Source: Nitrospira_D sp035465795
GTDB lineage: Bacteria; Nitrospirota; Nitrospiria; Nitrospirales; Nitrospiraceae
Assembly (NCBI RefSeq): GCF_049546785.1
Contig: NZ_JBMWAN010000001.1
Span: 1-64,000 of the forward strand
Direction: 5' to 3'
DNA: 64,000 bases
The notes below the pieces were generated by a model. The model did no database searches, had not been told where the DNA came from, and saw only the letters and a program-made list of their open reading frames with translations. Positions 50,387-57,683 of the stretch are shown one piece after another. The translations under genes were made by a program, and so were the position numbers. Numbering within the stretch: position 1 is the stretch's first letter; the number at the start of each line of letters is the position of its first letter.

Positions 50387-51328
50387 ATGCCGGAGCATAT
50401 CGTCATCGAGCGCCTGGAGTTTCGCGGACGCTGCGGGGTCACGGAGGAGGAGCGGGCCAAACCGCAACCGCTGGCTGTCGATCTGAAGTTGGACTGTCGC
50501 ACAGGCCAGGCCGGGCGTTCGGACAATCTGGCAGAAACCATCGACTATGCCGCCGTCGCCCGGCGCATCGCGGACATCGGCACCACACAAGACGCCTGTC
50601 TGCTGGAGGCCCTGGCCGATCGTTTCCTCTCCATGCTCTTTGCCGAATTCCCTATCGACAGCGCCACGCTCTGGCTGCGGAAACTCCACCCCCCGATCAG
50701 GCAGGTCACAACGTCCGTCGGCGTCTCCCTGACCCGCACCAGGCTGCAACACCAGCTTCAACAGAGCGAGCCGGCGCCGGCGCCGTTTCTCATGCAACAA
50801 CTGCATCGCCTGCCGAAAGGCCGCGTGCTGGATGTCGCCGCAGGCGGCGGTCGGCACGCGCTGTTTCTCGCAGCTCACGGCTATCAAGTCGATGCCCTCG
50901 ACCGCGACGGCGCGGCCCTGACCCAATTGTCACAATCGGCGGCTGGGCGGCGCCTGTCATCGATCACGACCCGAACCATGGACCTTGAACAACCCGCACC
51001 GTTTGATCCGGACTTCGGCCATGAACGCTACGATGGCATCGTGGTCTTTTTCTATCTCCATCGTCCGCTCTTTCCCTTCCTCATCGAAGCACTGAAGCCG
51101 GGCGGCGTCGTGGTCTACGAAACCTTCTCGATCGACAACCACCTCCGTCACGGCCATCCGCGGAGACAGGAATTCTGCCTCACCCGGAACGAGCTGCTCA
51201 GACTGACCTCGCCCCTGCAGGTCTTGCACTACGATGAAGGGGCCCATGACGGGGTGCACGGCTCCGGCTCGACCTACACGGCTCAACTGGTAGCGCAAAA
51301 GCCCGCACGATCGGCGACTCCCGCATGA
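50387..51328 (+). CDS. folB: Dihydroneopterin aldolase (FolB) fused to a SAM methyltransferase
   Basis: 313 residues from the ATG at 50387. Residues 1-120 are FolB (PF02152): RLEFRGRCGVTEEERAKPQP with the catalytic Glu, ETIDYAAVARRIADI, and LRKLHPPIRQVTTSVGVSL with the catalytic Lys. Residues about 135-300 are a class I methyltransferase: GRVLDVAAGGGRHALFLAAH followed by GYQVDALDRDGAAL, then YDGIVVFFYLHRPLFPFL and KPGGVVVYETFS, similar to the TehB-like group. FolB converts dihydroneopterin to hydroxymethyldihydropterin for folate. The methyltransferase substrate is unknown. The end overlaps the start of the PHP gene by four bases, so the two are translationally coupled. Confidence 0.9.
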   Translation: MPEHIVIERLEFRGRCGVTEEERAKPQPLAVDLKLDCRTGQAGRSDNLAETIDYAAVARRIADIGTTQDACLLEALADRFLSMLFAEFPIDSATLWLRKLHPPIRQVTTSVGVSLTRTRLQHQLQQSEPAPAPFLMQQLHRLPKGRVLDVAAGGGRHALFLAAHGYQVDALDRDGAALTQLSQSAAGRRLSSITTRTMDLEQPAPFDPDFGHERYDGIVVFFYLHRPLFPFLIEALKPGGVVVYETFSIDNHLRHGHPRRQEFCLTRNELLRLTSPLQVLHYDEGAHDGVHGSGSTYTAQLVAQKPARSATPA

Positions 51329-52173
51329 GCCGCATCGATCTCCACCTGCACACGACCCATTCCGACGGCAGCCTCCAGCCGGCTGAGGTCGTGCGGCTTG
51401 CCCGCGAGGCCGGCGTGACGGCGCTTGCCATCACGGATCACGACATTACCACGGGCATTCCGGAAGCCACCGCGGCCGGCCAGGAACTCGGCATTGAAAT
51501 CATCCCCGGCATTGAAATCAGCTCCCGCTACGGCGACTCGGAATTGCATGTCCTGGGCTACTTTCTCGACTGGCACGATCCCGAACTGAATGCACGCCTC
51601 ACAACGCTGAGAGAAAGCCGTCACCGCCGTAACCCGCAAATCATCGAGCGACTGCAATCTCTCGGCATCGACATCACCTATGACGAAGTCCGCGCGGTCG
51701 CCGGCAGCGACTCGGTGGGCAGACCCCACATCGCCCGGGTGCTGATGGACAAGAACGTCGTCGCCTCTGCCAGAGAAGCCTTCGACCGCTTCCTCGCCAA
51801 CGGCAAACCCGCCTATGTCCCCCGCGATTTGCCGGATCCCGCCGACGCCATCCAATGGATCAAGGCAGCGAAAGGACTCGCCGTTCTGGCTCACCCGACC
51901 TGGGTGAAAGCGACGGAAGGCACATTGACCGACCTCGTTCGCCGGCTCAAAGCCGCGGGACTCGACGGCGTCGAAGTCCACTACAGCACCCATACGCCCC
52001 GGCAGACCCGTGAATATCTGAGCCTGGCAAAACAGGTTGACTTGCTCGTCACCGGCGGCAGCGATTTTCACGGCGTGACCAAGCCGGACATCGAGGTCGG
52101 AATCGGCAAAGGCACACTCCACGTCCCCGACCATCTGCTCGTGAAACTCAAGGACGCCGCAGCCCGCCTCTAG
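51325..52173 (+). CDS. PHP-domain phosphoesterase (YciV/RNase AM-like)
   Basis: 282 residues. The metal site is laid out as in the PHP family (PF02811): DLHLHTTHSDGSL at residue 5, ITDHDITTG near residue 38, EISSRYGDSELHVLGYF, GLAVLAHPTWVKA near residue 190 and GSDFHGVTKPDIEVG near residue 248. Family members of this length include the 3',5'-nucleoside bisphosphate phosphatase / RNase AM (YciV). Its ATG overlaps the end of the FolB fusion gene. Confidence 0.93.
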   Translation: MSRIDLHLHTTHSDGSLQPAEVVRLAREAGVTALAITDHDITTGIPEATAAGQELGIEIIPGIEISSRYGDSELHVLGYFLDWHDPELNARLTTLRESRHRRNPQIIERLQSLGIDITYDEVRAVAGSDSVGRPHIARVLMDKNVVASAREAFDRFLANGKPAYVPRDLPDPADAIQWIKAAKGLAVLAHPTWVKATEGTLTDLVRRLKAAGLDGVEVHYSTHTPRQTREYLSLAKQVDLLVTGGSDFHGVTKPDIEVGIGKGTLHVPDHLLVKLKDAAARL

Positions 52174-52195
52174 CCTGCGTGTTTCCCGCTATTCG

Positions 52196-52223
52196 TTGAC
52201 TCCCTCCGCCTATCCATTAGACT
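52196..52223 (+). promoter_or_regulatory. Promoter of the kinase-phosphatase-FHA cassette, block E
   Basis: TTGACT (52196-52201), 16 bases, TAGACT (52218-52223). The spacer contains CCTCCGC at exactly the place found in blocks A and D. The start codon follows 27 bases later. Confidence 0.6.
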
Positions 52224-52250
52224 TTGACCAGTTGTGCCCGACACTCATCC

Positions 52251-53651
52251 ATGTCAAACGCATCAGGCTGGCTCATTCAATTCGCCGTTGTCTCGCTGGT
52301 GGCCCTGTTTGCGGGACCGCTGCTGAGCAAGCTCCCCTTCGCGCACACCTTTCCCCTGACACTCTTCGGGTTAACGGGACCGCAGACTATCCGCCTCGTG
52401 GTTGAAGCCACCGGCCTGCTGACCCTCTGGATCCTGTCCATACATGCCTTCCGGCACATGCCGGACAATGGACGCGGCTTTTCCTTCGTCCGGCGTGTCA
52501 TCGTTCCGCTCGTGACCATCGCCGTCATCATGCTGGGTGATAAGACGCTCCGGATCGGCGGACCGTCGCTGATCGACTGGATCGGCTCTCACCGCTATTA
52601 CGCGGGCTATGCGGCGACGCTTCTTGTCGCCTCGCTCTGGTTGACTGCCACGTGGCTGCTGAATCTTGAGACGCTGCACCGGTGTTTTTGCCCTCCCGCC
52701 GGCTCCGCCGGCCGGAAGAAGCCGGACCCCTCATGCGACGAACAAGCTCAGATAGATGACGAGGCAGACCCTCCCGTCCCCTCCTTATCGACAGCACAAA
52801 CAGTGAACAGCGACGGCTCGCCACCGGCGACGCTTGGCCGGTACAAGGTGCTCAAGGAACTGGGTCGCGGTGCCATGGGAGTGGTCTATCTTGGTAAAGA
52901 CCCGACGATTCAACGGTTCGTCGCCATCAAGACCATGCGCCTGGATCACATCGACGATGCGGGGAAGCTGCAGGAGGTCAAATCACGGTTTTTCCGTGAG
53001 GCCGAATCGACCGGCCGCCTGTCCCACCCCAATATCGTTACAATTTACGATGCCGGTGAAGAACATGACCTGGGCTACATTGCCATGGAAGTGCTCGAAG
53101 GCAGGACGCTCAAAGACTGGTCGCGCAAACCGCACCTGTTGCCGCTCGACAAACTGATTTTGATCCTGGCGACTGTGGCCGAGGCTCTGGATTACGCCCA
53201 TCAACAGGGGGTCGTGCACCGCGATATCAAACCGGCCAACATCATGGTCACCAAAGACCAGATGGTGAAGGTCATGGATTTCGGTATTGCCAAGATGGCG
53301 TCGTCATCGAAAACCCAAACCGACATGGTCCTGGGAACCCCGACCTACATGTCGCCCGAACAGATTGCAGGCAAAACAGTCGACGGCCGATCCGATATTT
53401 TCTCATTGGGGGTGGTGTTCTACGAGCTCTTGAGCGGCAGACCTCCCTTCACCGCCGACAACCTCTCGGCACTCCTGTTTGCCATCGTCCATCATCCGCA
53501 TCCGTCCATGAACGCGATCAGGCCAGACCTTCCTCCGGCTGTGCTGGAGGTCCTGGATCGCGCCCTGGAAAAAGATCCGGCGCTCCGCATTCGACGGGCC
53601 GGGGACTTCGCCCAGGCCCTTCGGGCCTGCCTCCGCGGACTCGCCGCCTAG
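52251..53651 (+). CDS. Membrane Ser/Thr protein kinase with N-terminal transmembrane domain
   Basis: 466 residues from the ATG at 52251. Residues 1-145 hold about four hydrophobic segments (WLIQFAVVSLVALFAGPLLS, VVEATGLLTLWILSIHAF, VIVPLVTIAVIMLG, YYAGYAATLLVASLWLTATW). A charged linker follows, then an Hanks-type kinase: GRGAMGVVYLGKD, VAIKTMRLDHIDD, catalytic loop VVHRDIKPANIMVTKDQ, DFGIAKMAS, GTPTYMSPEQIAGK and DIFSLGVVFYELLSGRPPF. All key residues are present, so it is active by sequence. The usual bacterial topology is kinase first, then the membrane helix; here the membrane part comes first. The PP2C and FHA genes follow. Confidence 0.93.
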   Translation: MSNASGWLIQFAVVSLVALFAGPLLSKLPFAHTFPLTLFGLTGPQTIRLVVEATGLLTLWILSIHAFRHMPDNGRGFSFVRRVIVPLVTIAVIMLGDKTLRIGGPSLIDWIGSHRYYAGYAATLLVASLWLTATWLLNLETLHRCFCPPAGSAGRKKPDPSCDEQAQIDDEADPPVPSLSTAQTVNSDGSPPATLGRYKVLKELGRGAMGVVYLGKDPTIQRFVAIKTMRLDHIDDAGKLQEVKSRFFREAESTGRLSHPNIVTIYDAGEEHDLGYIAMEVLEGRTLKDWSRKPHLLPLDKLILILATVAEALDYAHQQGVVHRDIKPANIMVTKDQMVKVMDFGIAKMASSSKTQTDMVLGTPTYMSPEQIAGKTVDGRSDIFSLGVVFYELLSGRPPFTADNLSALLFAIVHHPHPSMNAIRPDLPPAVLEVLDRALEKDPALRIRRAGDFAQALRACLRGLAA

Positions 53652-53663
53652 ACCGAGGCACCT

Positions 53664-54479
53664 ATGGCATTTGAGATTGTCCATGCCGCCCAATCGGATA
53701 TCGGCCGGAAGCGGCTGCATAACGAAGACCGATATTGCCTCGATGCCACGCTGGGACTCTATCTCGTATGCGACGGCATGGGAGGCAGCAACGCCGGTGA
53801 AGTGGCCAGCGCACTGGCGGTCGAAATGATCCATCGTCACATCAACGACGCATCACAAGACCAAGACCTGCCCCTGATCGGCCCTTCAGATCCCGCCGTC
53901 TCCCTGGCCACCAATCGACTCGCCAGCGCCATCAGACTGGCCAACGAGGTGATTTACCGCGAGTCCCTCAGGAAGTCCGAATGGACCGGCATGGGCACCA
54001 CCGTCGTCGCCGCCCTGGTCACGGATGAGTTGTTGTCCTTCGCCCATGTCGGGGACAGCCGTCTCTACCTGGTCCGCCACCACACCCTGCAATCACTTAC
54101 CGTGGACCACTCCTGGGTTGCCGAGCAGGTACGAACCGGAACCATGACGGAAGAGGAGGCCGAACGGTCCCCGCGCCGGAATATCGTCACCCGGGCGCTC
54201 GGAGTAGGCTGGCAGGTCGAGGTCACGATCGGTGAAACCCTGCTGCAACCGGGGGATCGGGTGCTGCTATGCTCGGACGGGTTAACGAAAGGCGTGCGGC
54301 CCGATGCGATCTTGTCCGCGCTCACCCGTATCGAAGACATGTCCTCGCTCACCGATGGGTTGATCACGATGGCCAACGAGGCCGGAGGAGAAGACAACAC
54401 GACGGTGATTGCGCTGGCCGTCCGCGAGGCGGGAGACGAGAGCCTCTGGCACCGTTTACGCCAGCGATTGGCCATTTAA
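53664..54479 (+). CDS. PP2C-family Ser/Thr phosphatase (Stp-like)
   Basis: 271 residues. PPM-family motifs: RKRLHNEDRYCLDATLGLYL, VCDGMGGSNAGEVASALAV, TGMGTTVVAALVTDELLSFA, HVGDSRLYLVRHHTLQSLT, and VLLCSDGLTKGV then GGEDNTTVIALAVRE. The metal-binding Asp residues of each motif are present. It should reverse phosphorylation by the kinase encoded just before it, 12 bases upstream. Cytosolic, with no membrane segment. Confidence 0.95.
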   Translation: MAFEIVHAAQSDIGRKRLHNEDRYCLDATLGLYLVCDGMGGSNAGEVASALAVEMIHRHINDASQDQDLPLIGPSDPAVSLATNRLASAIRLANEVIYRESLRKSEWTGMGTTVVAALVTDELLSFAHVGDSRLYLVRHHTLQSLTVDHSWVAEQVRTGTMTEEEAERSPRRNIVTRALGVGWQVEVTIGETLLQPGDRVLLCSDGLTKGVRPDAILSALTRIEDMSSLTDGLITMANEAGGEDNTTVIALAVREAGDESLWHRLRQRLAI

Positions 54480-54513
54480 CTGATCTGTAGCCCCTTAAGA
54501 GGGAGGTCACCAA

Positions 54514-55221
54514 GTGCACGTCACGACAACACAGCAGGCAGCACTGCTGGTGAAACTCCACGGCAAGGCATCGGAGGAGAGGCTCCTGTCAGCAGACACG
54601 TATACGATCGGCCGGAAAGCCGATAATCATCTCGTGATCGACGACGCGGCGGTCTCGGGACATCATGCCCGCATCGTCCACGTACAAGCCGTGTACTTTC
54701 TTGAGGATCTCAAGAGCACCAATGGCACTCTGGTGAACGACAGGCGCATCGAACGGCATCAACTGCGCGACACCGACATCATTACCATCGGACGCCACCG
54801 GATCATCTTCAGAGATACCGCGCCGGATCTGGCCCCGTCGCCCGACAACGCGGGGAGTCTCGATCGCACCATGGTCATATCCAAACTGTCGTCTCCCGCC
54901 GACACACCACTTCGTCCTCCCCGCGTGCGCGTCCTCTCGGGGAAAACGGCGCAGCAGGACTATGCCGTCACCAAACATGTCACGATCATCGGTGCCGATT
55001 CGCAAGCCGCAATTCGGCTCACCAGCTGGTTTGCGCCCAAAACCGCCGCCATGATTACCCGCCGCACCGCACACTACCTCATCGGTTCAGGCAGGAGCGG
55101 GAAACCGGTCCTCGTGAACGGGAAAACCGTCTCAGGCGAACAGACACTCAAAGAAGGAGACCGGATAGAGGTCGCCGAGGTGACGCTGCTGTGGACCATG
55201 CAGGGGAAGACAACCGCGTAG
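54514..55221 (+). CDS. FHA-domain protein with two FHA-like modules
   Basis: 235 residues from a GTG at 54514 with GGGAGGT before it. The first FHA domain (residues about 25-95) is typical: YTIGRKADNHLVIDDAAVSG, HHARIVHV, and LEDLKSTNGTLVNDRRI, with the phosphothreonine-binding Arg, Ser-x-x-His and Asn. A spacer with PSPDNAGSLDRTMVISKL includes Thr/Ser sites. A second, weaker FHA-like half (VTIIGADSQAAIRLTSWF, then GSGRSGKPVLVNGKTV and LKEGDRIEVAEVTLLW) ends the protein. It is the probable substrate reader of the kinase and phosphatase encoded upstream, and completes the signalling set. Confidence 0.92.
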   Translation: MHVTTTQQAALLVKLHGKASEERLLSADTYTIGRKADNHLVIDDAAVSGHHARIVHVQAVYFLEDLKSTNGTLVNDRRIERHQLRDTDIITIGRHRIIFRDTAPDLAPSPDNAGSLDRTMVISKLSSPADTPLRPPRVRVLSGKTAQQDYAVTKHVTIIGADSQAAIRLTSWFAPKTAAMITRRTAHYLIGSGRSGKPVLVNGKTVSGEQTLKEGDRIEVAEVTLLWTMQGKTTA

Positions 55222-55233
55222 GGAGCGCCCCTG

Positions 55234-55875
55234 CTAGTTCCGATAGGTGAGGGAGCCCTTAGGAAGCGTCGCATAGCACTGGTCGGACACATCCTGCGCA
55301 TGATTCTGCAGGCATTGCAGGACCCGCCCCTCACCCGGTTGAACCTCGCGACACAACCGCTGTACATCTTCGACACAGGCCAGCGCATGCCCCGAGCGCT
55401 CCTTCCAGCGCACGAGTCGCTGCTGGAGCATCTGCCGGCACATCCGCGGGAATTGTGTCACGCGGCGTTCGATGCATTGCCGGCGATCCTCTCCCGGCAT
55501 CGACTGCGGGCAGATCGGCTCCACCGCCGCATCACATTTCATCTCGACAATTTGCCTTGTCCGATGGTCAATCGGCGCTGAACGGTCCGACGCCGCCGTC
55601 TCGTACGTGGGCCCTTCCGCCCCATTCACCACAACCTCGGGAACGGAAGGCACACTCCCCTTGCCTTCGGCAGCAGGCACTCCGGGAATCGTCAGGTCAA
55701 GCACGGGAGAAGGAAAAGCGGTGTCCGCCGCCTGCACAGGAACCCGGGAAGACTGCATCTCCTCCATTGTCGGCATATTCGCCCAAACCACACCCCACAC
55801 CACGGCCAGGGCGGCGACAGAAATCACCATCGTGATGACTCGGCTGGACACCTGAGGAGGTTGCTGTGAAACCAT
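55234..55875 (-). CDS. Membrane-anchored protein with GLG1-type Cys-rich repeats
   Basis: 213 residues from the ATG at 55875; an ATG nine codons earlier lacks a ribosome site. A single helix (VITMVISVAALAVVWGVVWA) is followed by a Pro/Ser-rich stalk and a Cys-rich part: CDAAVEPICPQSMPGEDRRQ, then CRQMLQQRLVRWKERSGHAL and CVEDVQRLCREVQPGEGRVL followed by QCLQNHAQDVSDQC. This is the pattern of the GLG1 (Cys-rich FGFR) repeat (PF00839), seen in several bacterial lipoproteins. It sits in the periplasm with disulphides likely. The gene converges with the FHA gene and may be co-regulated, but a link is unproved. Confidence 0.8.
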   Translation of the reverse strand: MVSQQPPQVSSRVITMVISVAALAVVWGVVWANMPTMEEMQSSRVPVQAADTAFPSPVLDLTIPGVPAAEGKGSVPSVPEVVVNGAEGPTYETAASDRSAPIDHRTRQIVEMKCDAAVEPICPQSMPGEDRRQCIERRVTQFPRMCRQMLQQRLVRWKERSGHALACVEDVQRLCREVQPGEGRVLQCLQNHAQDVSDQCYATLPKGSLTYRN

Positions 55876-55994
55876 GACGTCTATCCAGGATAGGACAGTC
55901 ATGGTTAAAAATCACGAAAAGCTGAAATTGTGCGCAGGCCTCCGCACTGGCCCGGAGTAGCGCAGTTCAGAACGGACGCAGCACAGAACAGCGG

Positions 55995-57008
55995 CTAATT
56001 GTCAGGGGCCTCGATAATGTGGTTCTCGAACCGGGTACAGCCCTCTGCCAGCAACCGGTTGGTCAGCATTTCTCCCGGCCACTCGATCGGCAGGTCGGCG
56101 GTAAAGACCCACACATCGGGAGACGTCCAGACCGGACCATGCTCCTCCGGCAACTCCGGATCGAACAAATCCGTCCAGACCGGCATATAGACCCCGTTGC
56201 CGCATTGGGTATGCAGATGCACGATGGTGCGTGACCGCACGAGCGGATCGAGATCGCGCCAGACCGCCGCGGTTTCGTCGGCCAGGCGGTGAATCCGCAC
56301 GGCATTCTGAGCATCAAACATCGCATAGGCGGCATAGACCGGCGCCTCGATGGTATCGGGGGCCAACGCCAATTCCGGACATTGGTCGACCAGGCCTTCG
56401 AGAATCGCCCGCCGATGACGGTCTTCCCACGACTCGGGCAGGCCGGGATCCGGTGCGCCGATGATTTCAAACAGCAGGAACGCCGTATTTTCGACCGGCG
56501 GGTAGAGCCGCGCCGCCACCGACTGCGTCCGCTGTGAATCGGCCACCGTGGCCAAATGATCCTGCAGCGCCTGCAAGTCCAGCAACTCCAGCGTGGCGTC
56601 CGTCAACAGGCGGGACTCCACCCGCACCACCGTGCCGGCCGGGAGCCGAAGATGGCGGTGCAGCAAATCCGCCGTGGCGATGGGATCGATCTTGAGATTG
56701 AGCGGAGCCGTCAGATTCGCCTGCAACGGAAGCGCCAATGCCGCCATCGTTGCATAGGCGGGCTTCTCATCCTCGGGCCCGTCCAGCATGAGCGTACAAC
56801 TCGCCTCTGCCAGCAGATCGAACAACCACTCCGCCATGTCTTCATCCAGGGCCGCCAGAACCGTCAAGAGTTCGGCTTCCCGGCCCTGCTCAAGGAAAGC
56901 CTGGAGCGTGTCAATGGCGGCCTCGGTGTCGCCATGGTCGTGGCGGCGGGCGTTGATCAGATGGATGAGATCGCGCGTGAGTGGATCAGGACGAGACCAG
57001 GCTAACAT
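55995..57008 (-). CDS. Protein of unknown function (337 aa)
   Basis: The ATG at 57008 is preceded by AGGAGA. The sequence starts MLAWSRPDPLTRDLIHLINA and continues through AELLTVLAALDEDMAEWLFD, LLHRHLRLPAGTVVRVESRL and AFLLFEIIGAPDPGLPESWE to LADETAAVWRDLDPLVRSRT and VYMPVWTDLFDPELPEEHGP. It is acidic and mostly helical at first, with a beta-rich second half, and has no membrane segment. I do not recognise the family with confidence; it may be one of the DUF2863-like proteins. No neighbour gives a clue. Confidence 0.75.
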   Translation of the reverse strand: MLAWSRPDPLTRDLIHLINARRHDHGDTEAAIDTLQAFLEQGREAELLTVLAALDEDMAEWLFDLLAEASCTLMLDGPEDEKPAYATMAALALPLQANLTAPLNLKIDPIATADLLHRHLRLPAGTVVRVESRLLTDATLELLDLQALQDHLATVADSQRTQSVAARLYPPVENTAFLLFEIIGAPDPGLPESWEDRHRRAILEGLVDQCPELALAPDTIEAPVYAAYAMFDAQNAVRIHRLADETAAVWRDLDPLVRSRTIVHLHTQCGNGVYMPVWTDLFDPELPEEHGPVWTSPDVWVFTADLPIEWPGEMLTNRLLAEGCTRFENHIIEAPDN

Positions 57009-57151
57009 CAAGCTCTCCTAAAGAGTCGACCCGGGGGGAACGGCGTCGACCGAATTCAGTGTCCATGTTGCCAAACTTTCCCGACTGGAGCAAGGATGAA
57101 GACAGTTCCGGTGGCAGAGGCGCGGCCGCCTGCGCACGACCCGAGGCGGCC

Positions 57152-57565
57152 TCATTCGCCGATCACTTTCACCAGCACGCGCTTGCGGCGACGCCCATCG
57201 AACTCGCCGTAGAAAATCTGTTCCCATGGTCCCAGATCCAATTGCCCGCCGGTGATCGCCACAACCACTTCCCGTCCCATCACCTGCCGCTTCAGATGCG
57301 CATCGCCGTTGTCTTCGCCCGTATCATTGTGACGATAGACCGCATCCTGCGGCGCCAGCCGTTCGAGAAATTCGTCATAATCCCGCAAGAGTCCCTGTTC
57401 ATCGTCGTTGATATAGACACTCGCCGTAATGTGCATCGCATTCACGAGCACCAGCCCCTCTTGGACCCCGCTCCTCCGGACCGCCGCAGCCACCTGCGGC
57501 GTGACGTTGAGGTATGCACGACGCGTCTTCGTTTCAAACCACAGTTCTTCGCGATAGGATTTCAT
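57152..57565 (-). CDS. yjbQ: YjbQ (UPF0047) family protein
   Basis: 137 residues from the ATG at 57565 (an in-frame start upstream lacks a ribosome site). FETKTRRAYLNVTPQVAAAV, then GLVLVNAMHITASVYINDDE and APQDAVYRHNDTGEDNGDAH followed by LKRQVMGREVVVAITGGQLD and LGPWEQIFYGEFDGRRRKRV are the YjbQ/UPF0047 signatures (PF01894), including the conserved His residues. Members can show thiamine phosphate synthase activity, but their main role is not settled. It is divergent from the ribonucleotide reductase gene. Confidence 0.95.
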   Translation of the reverse strand: MKSYREELWFETKTRRAYLNVTPQVAAAVRRSGVQEGLVLVNAMHITASVYINDDEQGLLRDYDEFLERLAPQDAVYRHNDTGEDNGDAHLKRQVMGREVVVAITGGQLDLGPWEQIFYGEFDGRRRKRVLVKVIGE

Positions 57566-57671
57566 CGGTCCCGTCCGTTGATCGGAAAAGCATTCTGCCG
57601 AACGGATCCTCGCAGATTCAAGTGGCATCGAAAAAAGGGGGCACGCGGATGTGGCAATCCGGAAAAGAGAT

Positions 57672-57677
57672 TATAAT
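57672..57677 (+). promoter_or_regulatory. -10 element of the ribonucleotide reductase gene (possible leaderless start)
   Basis: TATAAT at 57672-57677 is followed by six bases and then the ATG at 57684, the same spacing as at the FolB gene. The -35 side is weak. A GTG start at 57651 would put this TATAAT inside the coding part and is less likely. Confidence 0.6.
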
Positions 57678-57683
57678 AAAACC

